In this document: positions 35,483-44,579 of the stretch, in pieces
Layout: the number at the start of each line of letters is the position of its first letter
How positions within the stretch are numbered: position 1 is the stretch's first letter
Source of the DNA: Campylobacter gastrosuis
GTDB lineage: Bacteria; Campylobacterota; Campylobacteria; Campylobacterales; Campylobacteraceae
DNA: 64,000 bases
Direction: 5' to 3'
Assembly: GCF_030249845.1 (NCBI RefSeq)
Contig: NZ_JANURM010000005.1
Span: forward strand, 19,510-83,509
The notes under the pieces: model-generated
Databases searched by the model: none
Told to the model about the DNA's origin: nothing
What the model saw: the letters and a program-made list of their open reading frames with translations, nothing else
Program-made: the position numbers and the translations under genes

Positions 35483-36571
35483 ATGGAGATAAATTTAAAA
35501 GAAAAAGGCATCATAAAACGGCTAACAAACAAAACATTTTGCTTTGATGAACGCCTAAAAAACGGCTTTTTTACCGCTACATATTTTTTAAAAGTGCAAA
35601 AAATCATCAAGCAAAATTTAGCAAATCAAAGCGTAACAATGCAGTGGTTTTGCCGAAAAGACGGCGTAATGGTGTGCGGGGTTGATGAGACGGTGGCACT
35701 GCTTCACACATTTGCTATTAATCCGCAATCGCTAGAAATTTTCGCCCTAAATGACGGCGATATCGTGAGTGCTTACGAGCCGGTTTTAAAAGTGCGTGGG
35801 GCGTATGAAAATTTTGGCTTTTTAGAAAATGTGATTGATGCCGTTTTAGCAAGGCGTTCAAGCGTGGCAACAAACGCTCATAACGCCGTTTTAGCCGCAA
35901 ATGGCAAGGAGCTTTTTTGTATGGCTGACAGACAAGATGAAATTTTAACACAAATTGCCGATGGCTACGCTTGCTATGTCGCTGGCATAAAAAAAGTCGC
36001 AACGGACGCACTTGGAGCGTGGTGGGGCGGACGTGGCTCTGGGACAATGCCTCACGCCCTAATTCAAATGTGTGGTGGCGACGTCGTTAAGGCGTGTGAA
36101 ATTTATAAAAAAACCTTCAAAGATGAAAAAATCACAGCATTAGTTGATTATAACAACGACGTAATCACGGACGCTTTGCGTGTGGCAAGGGCGTTTGGCA
36201 GCGATTTAGCAGCGGTTAGGGTTGATACATCGGCTAATTTAATTGATAAATTTTTTAACGACAAGGACACGAGCGGATTTGACCCAAAAGGTGTCTGCCC
36301 GGAGCTTATTTTTGCCCTAAGAAAAGCACTTGATGATAGCGGTTTTAGCTGGGTTAAAATAGTCGTTAGCTCTGGCTTTACGCCCCAAAAAATCGCACTT
36401 TTTGAAGCAAAAAACTGCCCTGTTGATACTTATGGCGTCGGTAGCTTTTTGGTTAAAAACGACACGTGCGGATTTACTGGCGATTTGGTTGAGCTAAATG
36501 GCAAAGATGAGGCGAAATTTGGGCGAAAAAACGTCCGCTCGGATAGGTTAGAGCTAGTTAGCTTTGTTTAA
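35483..36571 (+). CDS. pncB: Nicotinate phosphoribosyltransferase
   Basis: 362 residues, the shorter form of the family. Visible blocks are NGFFTATYFLKV near the N-terminus, FGFLENVIDAVLARRSSVAT, the GIKKVATDALGAWWGGRGSG segment and IVVSSGFTPQKIALFEA with VGSFLV, typical of the NAPRT fold and phosphate site. Makes nicotinate mononucleotide in the Preiss-Handler route to NAD. Alone in its unit. Confidence 0.88.
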   Translation: MEINLKEKGIIKRLTNKTFCFDERLKNGFFTATYFLKVQKIIKQNLANQSVTMQWFCRKDGVMVCGVDETVALLHTFAINPQSLEIFALNDGDIVSAYEPVLKVRGAYENFGFLENVIDAVLARRSSVATNAHNAVLAANGKELFCMADRQDEILTQIADGYACYVAGIKKVATDALGAWWGGRGSGTMPHALIQMCGGDVVKACEIYKKTFKDEKITALVDYNNDVITDALRVARAFGSDLAAVRVDTSANLIDKFFNDKDTSGFDPKGVCPELIFALRKALDDSGFSWVKIVVSSGFTPQKIALFEAKNCPVDTYGVGSFLVKNDTCGFTGDLVELNGKDEAKFGRKNVRSDRLELVSFV

Positions 36572-36607
36572 AAATTTTTTGCTATCATAAGCCAAAAAGG
36601 ATAAAAA

Positions 36608-37246
36608 ATGGTAGAAAATTTAGCAATGTTTAAAAATTTAGATAAAAAAGAGTTGGAGCGGTTAAACGAGATAAGTATCGTAAAAAAATACAAAAAAGGC
36701 GAGTTTTTATTTATGGAGGGCGATGAGCCAAAGTGGCTTCTTTTCTTACTCTCTGGCTCGGTTAGGCTCTATAAAAGCTCAGCAAAGGGCAAAGAGATTT
36801 TCTTGCACCAGCTTGTGCCACTAAATTTCATCGCCGAACTTGCAAATTTTGAAAATATCCCCTACCCTGCAACGGCGATTTTTAGCATATCTGGCGAGGT
36901 TTTAAAGATTGATTATGCTAAATTTTGCGATGAGTTTTTAACAAATCCAAAAATCTCAATGCAAATCATAAAATCACTCTCACAAAAGCTAAAAATCACG
37001 AGCGAAATTTTGCACCAAGAGCTTGTTTTAAGCTCAGAAGCAAGGGTTGCTAAATTTATAGTAGAAAACGAAGATCTCTTTAACGAGCTAAAACACACAA
37101 AAATCGCCTCAATCCTAAATATCACACCAGAAACATTTTCAAGAATTCTTAATAAATTTAAAACATCAAATTTAATTGAACTAAGCCCAAGCAACACAAT
37201 CATCGCAAAAGACGAAATAAATTTACAAGGCATATATGAAAATTGA
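36608..37246 (+). CDS. Crp/Fnr-family regulator with FNR-like recognition helix, no Fe-S cysteines
   Basis: 212 residues: a cyclic-nucleotide-like sensor domain (about 10-120), a dimer helix, and a winged helix-turn-helix (about 150-205). The recognition helix reads ITPETFSRIL, matching the E-x-x-S-R of E. coli FNR that reads TTGAT half-sites. Only one cysteine (Cys101 region, AKFCDEF) is present, so it cannot carry the FNR oxygen-sensing cluster; haem- or NO-sensing relatives are more likely. A TATCAT box sits just upstream. It precedes haoCA, whose promoter holds a perfect TTGAT-N4-ATCAA site, so it probably controls those genes. Confidence 0.85.
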   Translation: MVENLAMFKNLDKKELERLNEISIVKKYKKGEFLFMEGDEPKWLLFLLSGSVRLYKSSAKGKEIFLHQLVPLNFIAELANFENIPYPATAIFSISGEVLKIDYAKFCDEFLTNPKISMQIIKSLSQKLKITSEILHQELVLSSEARVAKFIVENEDLFNELKHTKIASILNITPETFSRILNKFKTSNLIELSPSNTIIAKDEINLQGIYEN

Positions 37247-37269
37247 AAGTAAATATCATATAAATTTCA

Positions 37270-37311
37270 TTGATATAAATCAACTTCGTTTAATTTAAAT
37301 TTTACTATAAT
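37270..37311 (+). promoter_or_regulatory. FNR-type box and -10 of haoCA
   Basis: TTGATATAAATCAA (37270-37283) is a perfect TTGAT-N4-ATCAA palindrome, centred at 37276.5. TATAAT follows at 37306-37311, giving a predicted transcription start near 37318 and a site centre near -41.5, the class II activator position. Confidence 0.78.
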
Positions 37312-37377
37312 TCACAATTAAAAAATCTATTTTATATTCTAAATCTAAGTTTAATATAAAATTTACGGAGGTGCTAA

Positions 37378-37950
37378 TTGCCAAACACGAAAAAGAAAAT
37401 TTTTGTATGGTCATCTGTCATAGTTGGCGTCATCATCGGACTTATCGCCTCTATGGGCGTAGCTGATGTGCTTCACGCCACTGGTAGCGGATATACTTGC
37501 ACGATGTGCCACACGATGGACGCTATGAACGCTGCCTACCACGAAGACACGCACGGCGGTAAAAACAAGCTAGGCATAAAAGCCGAATGCTCAGCCTGTC
37601 ACCTTGACCACACGAGTGCTTACACATATGTTTTAACAAAAATCAAAGTCTCCATAAATGATGGATATAAGACCTTTTTTACCGATACAGATAAGATTGA
37701 CTGGCAAAAAAAGCGTGAGCACCGCTCACACTTTGTCTATGATAGTGGCTGTCTGACCTGTCACTCAAATTTAAAGGATGTCATCCAAGCTGGTAAGTCC
37801 TTTTTGCCTCACCGAGAGTATTTTATTTTAGGTAATAAAAACAACAAAACCTGTGTTGATTGCCACGAAAATGTCGGGCATAAAAATTTAGGTTTTCACA
37901 TTGATAAAGCAGAAAAATTAAAAATAGAAAAAACAACTTCAAAGGAGTAA
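37378..37950 (+). CDS. haoC: NapC/NrfH-family tetrahaem cytochrome c (HaoC)
   Basis: 190 residues. TTG start supported by GGAGGTG five bases upstream. One N-terminal membrane helix (about 9-28), then four CxxCH haem sites: CTMCH, CSACH, CLTCH and CVDCH. Such proteins take electrons from menaquinol and pass them to a periplasmic reductase. The partner is the next gene, three bases on, an octahaem HAO-like enzyme, so HaoC fits better than NrfH. Regulated by the FNR-type box upstream. Confidence 0.88.
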   Translation: MPNTKKKIFVWSSVIVGVIIGLIASMGVADVLHATGSGYTCTMCHTMDAMNAAYHEDTHGGKNKLGIKAECSACHLDHTSAYTYVLTKIKVSINDGYKTFFTDTDKIDWQKKREHRSHFVYDSGCLTCHSNLKDVIQAGKSFLPHREYFILGNKNNKTCVDCHENVGHKNLGFHIDKAEKLKIEKTTSKE

Positions 37951-37953
37951 AAA

Positions 37954-39315
37954 ATGTTTAAACAAGTTGCTATACTTTTAGCCTGTCTGATGTCGTTTGT
38001 CTTTGCAAATGCCGATACAAACGAATCTGTAAAGCTAAACCTTGTTAAAAATATCAAGGTAAATCACAAGCTTGACCCACTCTCAAAAAGCTGTGTCGAG
38101 TGTCACGCCGAGAAAACACCGGGCGTTGTGGCTGACTGGAAACAATCTCGTCACGCACACGCAGGTGTAAGCTGTATGGACTGCCACTCGGTAAATGCTG
38201 ATAATCCTATGGCATCAGCCAAGGTGCATCCAAAGGACTCAAACAACTACGTTTCAATGCTAGTAAGCCCAAAAACCTGTGCTAAATGCCACCAAAACGA
38301 AGTTAAAGAGTTTGAAGAGAGCGGTCACGCAAGAGGTGCTATGCAAATGTATGCAAAGCCGGGTATGGTTAAGCTAATGTATCACTACGAAGGTGCTGAT
38401 CATCCAGAATACAAAATGACGCCTGATACCACTGGCTGTGCTATGTGTCACGGCACTATCATCAAGCTTGACGCTGATAAAAAGCCGACCCCTGAAACTT
38501 GGCCGACATACGGCGTAGGCACGGTCTATCCTGACGGCGGAGTTGGCGGTTGTAAATCTTGCCACACTATGCACAAATTTAGCATAGCAGAGGCTAGAAA
38601 ACCAGCAGCTTGTGCATCTTGCCACTTAGGGCCAGATCACCCAGATATTGAGATTTTTAACAACTCAAAACACGGACACGTATTTAATTCAGAAGGTCAC
38701 ACTTGGAATTACGACAGTGCTCCAAACACTTGGGATGTGCCTGATTTTAGAGCTCCGACTTGCTCGGCTTGCCATATGAGCGGTGTTGGCGAAGCGGTAT
38801 CAACTCACAACGTTTCAAGACGCCTAAAATACAACCTTTGGTCGCCACGCTCTAACCTAAGAACTGGCGGCGTTGATAAGGCTGTTGAGGACTACAAAAA
38901 AACTGGCAAACTAAATGTCGGCACACCACTAGCTGGACACCCAAGCGGCGACCCTGAAAAGGCACGTGCTGAGATGAAGCTAGTTTGTAAAGTCTGCCAC
39001 AGCACGACAAGCACGGATAATTTCTTTGTAATGGCTGATAAACACGTTGAGCTTTACAATGTATATTTTGATGAAGCTAAAAAAATGCTTGATGACTTAA
39101 AGGCTAAGAATTTACTTCTTGAAGATGAGTGGTCTGACGAATTCCAAGAGATTTACTACCACTTATGGCACCACGAAGGTCGCCGTATGAGACAAGGTGC
39201 GTTGATGAATGCCCCTGACTATGCTCACTGGCACGGAGTATTTGAGGTTAAAAACGACATCAGAAAACTTCGCAAAATCTACAAAGAACGCATAGAAACT
39301 GGTAAAATCCACTAA
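37954..39315 (+). CDS. haoA: Octahaem cytochrome c of the epsilon-HAO family (ammonifying nitrite reductase)
   Basis: 453 residues with a signal peptide (about 1-20). Eight CxxCH haem sites are present: CVECH, CMDCH, CAKCH, CAMCH, CKSCH, CASCH, CSACH and CKVCH. Pentahaem NrfA has five sites, one of them CxxCK, so this is not NrfA. Characterised epsilonproteobacterial Hao proteins reduce nitrite and hydroxylamine to ammonium, with little hydroxylamine oxidation, and are encoded after haoC, as here. It should be periplasmic and receive electrons from HaoC. A terminator follows directly. Confidence 0.9.
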   Translation: MFKQVAILLACLMSFVFANADTNESVKLNLVKNIKVNHKLDPLSKSCVECHAEKTPGVVADWKQSRHAHAGVSCMDCHSVNADNPMASAKVHPKDSNNYVSMLVSPKTCAKCHQNEVKEFEESGHARGAMQMYAKPGMVKLMYHYEGADHPEYKMTPDTTGCAMCHGTIIKLDADKKPTPETWPTYGVGTVYPDGGVGGCKSCHTMHKFSIAEARKPAACASCHLGPDHPDIEIFNNSKHGHVFNSEGHTWNYDSAPNTWDVPDFRAPTCSACHMSGVGEAVSTHNVSRRLKYNLWSPRSNLRTGGVDKAVEDYKKTGKLNVGTPLAGHPSGDPEKARAEMKLVCKVCHSTTSTDNFFVMADKHVELYNVYFDEAKKMLDDLKAKNLLLEDEWSDEFQEIYYHLWHHEGRRMRQGALMNAPDYAHWHGVFEVKNDIRKLRKIYKERIETGKIH

Positions 39316-39341
39316 AATTCTAGGGCTTTTGCCCTAGAATT
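39316..39341 (+). terminator. Terminator after haoA
   Basis: 11 bp stem AATTCTAGGGC/GCCCTAGAATT with a TTTT loop, starting at the haoA stop and followed by a T-rich stretch. Confidence 0.9.
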
Positions 39342-39374
39342 CTCACTTTTATTTTCTTTTTCACATAATTTTTA

Positions 39375-39380
39375 TATAAT
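39375..39380 (+). promoter_or_regulatory. -10 box placed for a leaderless gmhB transcript
   Basis: TATAAT ends six bases before the gmhB ATG, and no Shine-Dalgarno lies between; transcription would start at or next to the ATG. Confidence 0.5.
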
Positions 39381-39386
39381 TTTTTT

Positions 39387-39893
39387 ATGAAACAAATCAA
39401 AGCACTATTTTTAGATAGAGATGGCGTGATAAACGAGGATTTTGGCTACGTTTATAAGATTAGCGATTTTAAATTTCGCGAGGGCATTTTTACAGCCTTG
39501 CGTGAATTTAGCGAACTTGGCTACACTATCATTGTCGTTACAAATCAATCTGGCATTGGGCGAGGCTACTACACGTTAGAGCAGTTTTTAGAATTAAACG
39601 AGTTTATGCTAAGCGAATTTAGCAAAAACGGCGTAAAAATTTCAAAAGTCTATTTTTGCCCACACGCACCAGAGGAGGATTGTGAGTGCAGAAAGCCACG
39701 TGCTGGTATGATTTTAAACGCACAAAAAGAGCTAAACGTGGATTTAAAAAACTCAATTATGATAGGCGACAAGCAAAGCGACATTGACGCTGCAAACAAC
39801 GCTAAAATCGGGCTTAGCTTCTTGCTTGACGGGCAAAATTTCAAAAACGTCATTGATGTTTTAGATTGGTTAAAGAGAGGTAAAATTTTATGA
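39387..39893 (+). CDS. gmhB: D-glycero-beta-D-manno-heptose 1,7-bisphosphate 7-phosphatase
   Basis: 168 residues. HAD phosphatase with LDRDGVINEDFGYV at the N-terminus (nucleophile Asp), VTNQSGIGRGYY, and the GmhB zinc loop CPHAPEEDCECRKP, then MIGDKQSDIDAA. Removes the 7-phosphate in the ADP-heptose pathway. First of four overlapping heptose genes. No RBS; see the -10 box six bases upstream. Confidence 0.94.
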   Translation: MKQIKALFLDRDGVINEDFGYVYKISDFKFREGIFTALREFSELGYTIIVVTNQSGIGRGYYTLEQFLELNEFMLSEFSKNGVKISKVYFCPHAPEEDCECRKPRAGMILNAQKELNVDLKNSIMIGDKQSDIDAANNAKIGLSFLLDGQNFKNVIDVLDWLKRGKIL

Positions 39894-40870
39894 AAAAACG
39901 CATAGTTATCACTGGCGGTGCTGGTTTTGTTGGCTCGGCACTTGCGCACTATTTTGATGAAAATTTCAAAAAATGCGAGGTCTTAGTCGTTGATAAATTT
40001 AGAAACGATGAAACATTTAGCAATGGCAACCTAAAAAGCTTTGGGCATTTTAAAAATCTGCTAGGTTTTAGTGGCGAAATTTTTGAGGGCGACATAAACG
40101 AAAAACGCACCCTTAAAAAGATAGAAAACTTCGCTCCTGACGTGATTTTTCACGAAGCAGCGATATCAGATACGACCGTAAAAGAACAAGATGAAGTCAT
40201 CAGAACAAACGTAAATGCCTTTGTTGATTTGCTTGAAATTTCAAAAAATCTTGGTGCAAAAATGATCTACGCAAGCTCAGGAGCGACCTACGGCAACGCA
40301 AAAAGTCCGCAAAAAGTGGGCGAGTGTGAAAACCCGAACAACGTCTATGGATTTTCAAAATTGGCAATGGATAAAATCGCCGCAAAATACGCAAATAACG
40401 GCTCTGACGTGGTAGGACTTAGATATTTTAATGTCTATGGCAAGGGCGAGTTTTTCAAAAACAAAACCGCCTCAATGGTGCTTCAATTTGGACTTCAAAT
40501 TTTAAGTGGCAAAGCCCCACGCCTTTTTGAAAACAGCGATCAAATAAAGCGCGATTTTGTCTATATAAAAGATATAATTAACGCAAATTTTCTAGCCATA
40601 AACGCAAAAAGTGGCGTCTATAACGTAGGCACTGGCACGGCAAGAAGCTTTCAAGAGATCGCTGACATTTTACAGCGTGAGCTTGGCACAAACTACGGCA
40701 GCGAGTATATCAAAAACCCATTTGTTGGCTCATATCAGTTTCACACAGAAGCCGACATAGCACCGACAAAATCGGCACTTGGCTATGAGAGCAGGTGGAG
40801 CTTAGAAGAGGGCATAAGAGATTATGCACCAGAGATAAAAAGAATTTTTAAAGAAGAATTAAATGGATAA
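39890..40870 (+). CDS. hldD: ADP-L-glycero-D-manno-heptose 6-epimerase
   Basis: 326 residues. GGAGFVGSALAHYFD (NADP-binding) at the start, then SSGATYGN and YGFSK (catalytic Tyr/Lys). Last step in making ADP-L,D-heptose for the inner core of lipooligosaccharide. Overlaps gmhB by four bases and hldE by eight. Confidence 0.95.
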   Translation: MKKRIVITGGAGFVGSALAHYFDENFKKCEVLVVDKFRNDETFSNGNLKSFGHFKNLLGFSGEIFEGDINEKRTLKKIENFAPDVIFHEAAISDTTVKEQDEVIRTNVNAFVDLLEISKNLGAKMIYASSGATYGNAKSPQKVGECENPNNVYGFSKLAMDKIAAKYANNGSDVVGLRYFNVYGKGEFFKNKTASMVLQFGLQILSGKAPRLFENSDQIKRDFVYIKDIINANFLAINAKSGVYNVGTGTARSFQEIADILQRELGTNYGSEYIKNPFVGSYQFHTEADIAPTKSALGYESRWSLEEGIRDYAPEIKRIFKEELNG

Positions 40871-42275
40871 AAACGTGAAAATTTTAGTCGTTGGCGATCT
40901 GATGCTTGATCATTATGTTTGGGGCAGTTGCGATAGAATTTCGCCAGAAGCCCCAGTGCAAGTCGTTAAGATTAAAAACGAAACCCACAGGCTTGGTGGC
41001 GCTGGTAACGTGGTTTGCAACCTAATCTCGCTCGGTGCAAACGTGAGCGTGGCTAGTGTTTTAGGCGATGATGATACTGGCAAAAAGATACGCCAAAATT
41101 TAGAAAATTTAGGTGCAAACACCTCGCTTATTTTAAACGAAAACGGCAGAGAAAGCTCACTAAAAAGCCGTGTAATGGCTACTCATCAGCAAGTTGTCAG
41201 AATTGATAAAGAAAGCACTGGCAAGATAAAATGTGAGAGTGAGTTTGCACAAAATGTCATTAAAAATTTAAGCGGTTTTAGCGTGGTTTTGCTAAGCGAT
41301 TACGGCAAAGGCGTGCTTACAAAGGACGTCTGCCAAAGCATAATAAAAGCGTGTAAAGCCCTAAATATAGCGGTTTTAATTGACCCAAAGGGAAGCGACT
41401 ACTCAAAATACAAGGGTGCAACGCTTCTAACGCCAAATAAAAAAGAGGCAAGCGAAGCAACCGGCATAAAAATTGACAACAAAGAAAATCTTTTAAACGC
41501 CATAAAGTGGCTAAAAAACGAGATAGAGCTGGAATTTTCGCTAATTACGCTCTCAGAAGAGGGCATTGCGCTTTTTGAAAACGAGCTAGAAATTTTCCCA
41601 GCCGAGGGCAAAGAGGTCTTTGACGTCACGGGTGCTGGCGATACCGTTTTAGCCACGCTTGGCTTTATGTTAGCCACGAAAGCTGACATAAAAGACGCCA
41701 TAAAAACGGCAAACCTAGCTGCCGCCGTGGTCGTGGCAAAAATCGGCTCGGCAACTGCCACGTTTAGCGAAATTGAGGAGCTTTTAAGAAGCCGTGCAAA
41801 CGCTGATTTTGAGCATAAGATAAAAACAGCCGAGCAGACGCTTGAAATTTTATCTCGTAGGGGCGAGAAAAAGCTAGTTTTTACAAACGGCTGCTTTGAT
41901 ATTTTGCACGTCGGACACGTCAGATACCTCTCAAAAGCACGTGATTTTGGCGATATTTTAGTCGTTGGCTTAAACTCAGACGCCTCGGTTAAACGGCTAA
42001 AAGGCGAGACCAGACCGATAAATTCGCAAACTGACAGAGCCATAATGCTTAGCTCACTTGGCTTTGTTGATTATGTCGTGATTTTTGATGAGGACACACC
42101 TCTTGATTTAATCACAAAACTTCGCCCTGACATACTCGTAAAAGGCGCTGACTACGAGGGCAAACACGTGGTCGGCAGCGAGATCGTGCCTGACGTTAGG
42201 CTCGTTGAGTTTGTAGAGGGCAAAAGCACAACAAACGTAATAAATAGGATAGAAAATGCAAAATTTAATAGCTAA
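40863..42275 (+). CDS. hldE: Bifunctional heptose 7-phosphate kinase / heptose 1-phosphate adenylyltransferase
   Basis: 470 residues, two domains. An N-terminal PfkB kinase (about 1-315) with [15 protein letters not shown] and the catalytic [14 protein letters not shown] (about 255), and a C-terminal nucleotidyltransferase (about 335-470) with [17 protein letters not shown] and [10 protein letters not shown]. Supplies ADP-D,D-heptose to HldD. Overlaps gmhA by 20 bases. Confidence 0.96.
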   Translation: MDKNVKILVVGDLMLDHYVWGSCDRISPEAPVQVVKIKNETHRLGGAGNVVCNLISLGANVSVASVLGDDDTGKKIRQNLENLGANTSLILNENGRESSLKSRVMATHQQVVRIDKESTGKIKCESEFAQNVIKNLSGFSVVLLSDYGKGVLTKDVCQSIIKACKALNIAVLIDPKGSDYSKYKGATLLTPNKKEASEATGIKIDNKENLLNAIKWLKNEIELEFSLITLSEEGIALFENELEIFPAEGKEVFDVTGAGDTVLATLGFMLATKADIKDAIKTANLAAAVVVAKIGSATATFSEIEELLRSRANADFEHKIKTAEQTLEILSRRGEKKLVFTNGCFDILHVGHVRYLSKARDFGDILVVGLNSDASVKRLKGETRPINSQTDRAIMLSSLGFVDYVVIFDEDTPLDLITKLRPDILVKGADYEGKHVVGSEIVPDVRLVEFVEGKSTTNVINRIENAKFNS

Positions 42276-42825
42276 CGAGCTAAACGCTCACATACAAACA
42301 GCCCAAAAAATGGGCGAAATTAGGGGCGACCTTCAAAAGGCGTGTGAGATGGTAGTAGATACCCTAAAAAATGGGGGCAAAATTTTAATCTGTGGTAATG
42401 GTGGCTCAGCAGCTGACGCCCAGCACTTTGCAGCCGAGCTAACCGGCAGATATAAAACCGAACGACTGGGTTTGCCTGCTATCGCCCTTACCACCGATAC
42501 ATCGGCACTTACAGCTATTGGCAACGACTACGGATACGATTTGGTTTTTTCTCGCCAGACACAAGCCCTTGCAAGAAGTGGCGACCTACTAGTAGCTATC
42601 TCAACTAGTGGCAATAGTAAAAATGTCCTAAACGCCATAGAAGTGGCTAAAAAACTAGGCATAAAAACACTAGGGCTTTCAGGCAAAGGTGGCGGAGCGA
42701 TGAGTGAGATGTGTGAGTTAAATTTAGTAATGCCCACAAACGATACACCACGCATTCAGGAGATGCATATCTTTTGCATACATACGATTTGTCAGGCTGT
42801 TGATGAAGCGTTTTTGGTGCGATAG
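42256..42825 (+). CDS. gmhA: Sedoheptulose 7-phosphate isomerase
   Basis: 189 residues. SIS-domain isomerase: [20 protein letters not shown] (about 50-69), [16 protein letters not shown] and the metal-binding QEMHIFCIH region. First enzyme of ADP-heptose synthesis, here last in the operon. Its stop codon lies in the loop of a terminator hairpin. Confidence 0.96.
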   Translation: MQNLIANELNAHIQTAQKMGEIRGDLQKACEMVVDTLKNGGKILICGNGGSAADAQHFAAELTGRYKTERLGLPAIALTTDTSALTAIGNDYGYDLVFSRQTQALARSGDLLVAISTSGNSKNVLNAIEVAKKLGIKTLGLSGKGGGAMSEMCELNLVMPTNDTPRIQEMHIFCIHTICQAVDEAFLVR

Positions 42826-42835
42826 TCGCACCAAA
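42813..42835. terminator. Bidirectional terminator between gmhA and the outer-membrane protein gene
   Basis: 10 bp stem TTTGGTGCGA/TCGCACCAAA with a 3-base loop that is the gmhA stop codon itself (TAG). Confidence 0.85.
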
Positions 42836-42837
42836 TT

Positions 42838-43410
42838 TTAAAATTTATACGTATATCCAGCAAAAAATCCGTGATTTGTCTCTTTTAAATTTGTATCATA
42901 TTTTTTGCTATATTTTGTGTAGTCAGCTTTGTAGCCAAAATCAATGGCATTATTTTCATCAAGTTCGTAAATTCCACCAAATTTAGCACCAGCGACAACG
43001 CCGTTAAAATTTACCTTGCCACTATCTTCACTGCTTTTAATATCAGCTTTTAGTCTTGAAATACCAGCATAAACACCAGCTAAAAGCTTAAAATTCTCAC
43101 TCACATTTGGCGTGTAGTCGCCACCAAGAATAAAACTGTGCTTAGTCCATTTAAGCCTTACTTTATTGCCTTCGCCGTCTGCGTAGCTTTTTTTAGTCTT
43201 AAAATCATAGCCATAAGCCCCATAAGTCCTAACCAAGCCAAAGTCATAACCAGCCATTAAGTTAAGCCCAGTTTGAGCCTTGCCGACTTTATCGCTATCT
43301 ATTTTTAAATTTGATTTAAACGAATAATCGCCCTCAAACCCTACAAAAGCACTCTCTGAAAACGCCGAGCTAACAAGCAAAGACGCAACCAAACTAACAA
43401 CTTTTTTCAT
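42838..43410 (-). CDS. Small outer-membrane beta-barrel protein under a phase-variable promoter
   Basis: 190 residues. Signal peptide (about 1-18, ending SSAFS), then alternating strands typical of an eight-stranded OmpW/OmpA-like barrel: GFEGDYSF, LNLMAGYDFGL, SFILGGDYTP, LLAGVYAGI, IDFGYKADY, and the C-terminal GFFAGYTYKF with terminal Phe. Function unknown; it could be a small porin or adhesin. RBS AAGGGG. Transcription should start about 23 bases upstream of the ATG from the G9/TATAAT promoter shared with the autotransporter gene. Confidence 0.82.
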   Translation of the reverse strand: MKKVVSLVASLLVSSAFSESAFVGFEGDYSFKSNLKIDSDKVGKAQTGLNLMAGYDFGLVRTYGAYGYDFKTKKSYADGEGNKVRLKWTKHSFILGGDYTPNVSENFKLLAGVYAGISRLKADIKSSEDSGKVNFNGVVAGAKFGGIYELDENNAIDFGYKADYTKYSKKYDTNLKETNHGFFAGYTYKF

Positions 43411-43437
43411 AATACCCCTTTAAATAGAAATAAAATG

Positions 43438-43470
43438 GTATTATACCCCCCCCCATTAAAGTAAGCTTAA
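43438..43470 (-). promoter_or_regulatory. Phase-variable promoter: G9 tract in the -35/-10 spacer of the OMP gene
   Basis: On the minus strand: TTAAGCTTAC, TTTAAT, nine G (43446-43454), TATAAT (43440-43445), AC. The distance from AAGCTT (43463-43468) to the -10 is 17 bases, the optimal spacer, at the present G count. The block overlaps the stop codon of the upstream glycosyltransferase gene and nearly repeats the autotransporter promoter at 27659-27692. Confidence 0.78.
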
Positions 43471-44579
43471 TTTTCTAGAAATTTTATCAATGTATCAGCC
43501 ACATTTACGCTATCAAATTTTAGCGCTCTTTTGTAGGCTTTTGCTTCGTAGCTCTTACGCAAATTCTCATCATCTAGCACATTTTTCATCGCTTCTAGCA
43601 TCGCATTTTCATCATCTACGCCTACTAAAATTCCCCACTCATCATCACCCAAAAGCTCCCTTGCACCGCTTTTGTGATCGGTTGAGATTATCGTTTTTTC
43701 ACACGCTAACGCTTCAATAAGCACATTTGAAAATCCCTCAAAACGCGACGCACAGAGCAAGCACTCGCTGTTTTTTATAAATTTAAACGGATTTTTTTGC
43801 GCACCAAAGAGCCTTACGCGATCACTCACGCCAAGCTCATTTATGAGATTTTCTAGCTCGTTTTGCAAAGGTCCTTTGCCTAAAATCGCTAGCGTTGCGT
43901 TTGGGATTTTTGCTACCGCTTTTATTAACATCGCTTGATTTTTACCGCTATCAAGCCGTCCGATATTTATAAAAAACGGCACAAAATCGCTATTAAAAGG
44001 CTCATTTTTCATCTCATTTATGGCGTTTAAATTTAGTGCATTTGGCAAAACGGCGACCTTGTGCTTACTAATGCCAAAATTTAGCACCAAATCATCAGCG
44101 TTGCCCTTTGCGTTTGCTAAAATAAGATCCGCTTTTGGGTATAAAAATTTCACAAAAAATCTGTTAAATAGCCCACTTATGCCGTGTTTATAAATTACAG
44201 AGGGGCAACTTCGCTCACTTATTACCATTTTGCCACTTAGCCCCAAAATTCGCGCTATCAAAGCGATATAACAAGGTCTATTCATCAGCACAAAATGAGT
44301 GTTAATGTCTAAATTTTCGCACAATTTTTTATATTTTAAAGCCAAATTTGGCAAGGCAAAGGCAAGACGAAATAGCTTTTTAACACCGCTCTCATAAGGG
44401 TCTGAGTTTTCTAAAAAATGCACTTTTACCTCTGGCGGGATTTCATAGGCGATCACATTGCTTAAAAGCACCAAATGCACCTCATATTTTTTGCTTAAAA
44501 ACGGCAATAAATTTGAGATAACTCGCTCAGCACCGCCCGGACCCATTGAGTATAAAAATACGGCTAGTTTTTTCATCAA
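43467..44579 (-). CDS. GT4 glycosyltransferase
   Basis: 370 residues, GT-B fold. N-terminal GPGGAERVISNLLPFL and the C-terminal donor-site motif FEGFSNVLIEALA (E-x7-E, about 285-297) with INIGRLDSGKN before it, typical of GT4 retaining transferases such as GalNAc or galactose transferases. Last gene of the minus-strand surface-carbohydrate operon, overlapping the previous one by four bases. Donor and acceptor unknown. Confidence 0.88.
   Translation of the reverse strand: MMKKLAVFLYSMGPGGAERVISNLLPFLSKKYEVHLVLLSNVIAYEIPPEVKVHFLENSDPYESGVKKLFRLAFALPNLALKYKKLCENLDINTHFVLMNRPCYIALIARILGLSGKMVISERSCPSVIYKHGISGLFNRFFVKFLYPKADLILANAKGNADDLVLNFGISKHKVAVLPNALNLNAINEMKNEPFNSDFVPFFINIGRLDSGKNQAMLIKAVAKIPNATLAILGKGPLQNELENLINELGVSDRVRLFGAQKNPFKFIKNSECLLCASRFEGFSNVLIEALACEKTIISTDHKSGARELLGDDEWGILVGVDDENAMLEAMKNVLDDENLRKSYEAKAYKRALKFDSVNVADTLIKFLEN

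Noticed and set aside
37954..39315. Annotation as NrfA nitrite reductase
   Set aside because: Eight CxxCH sites and no CxxCK; NrfA has five haem sites. The epsilon-HAO call fits better.
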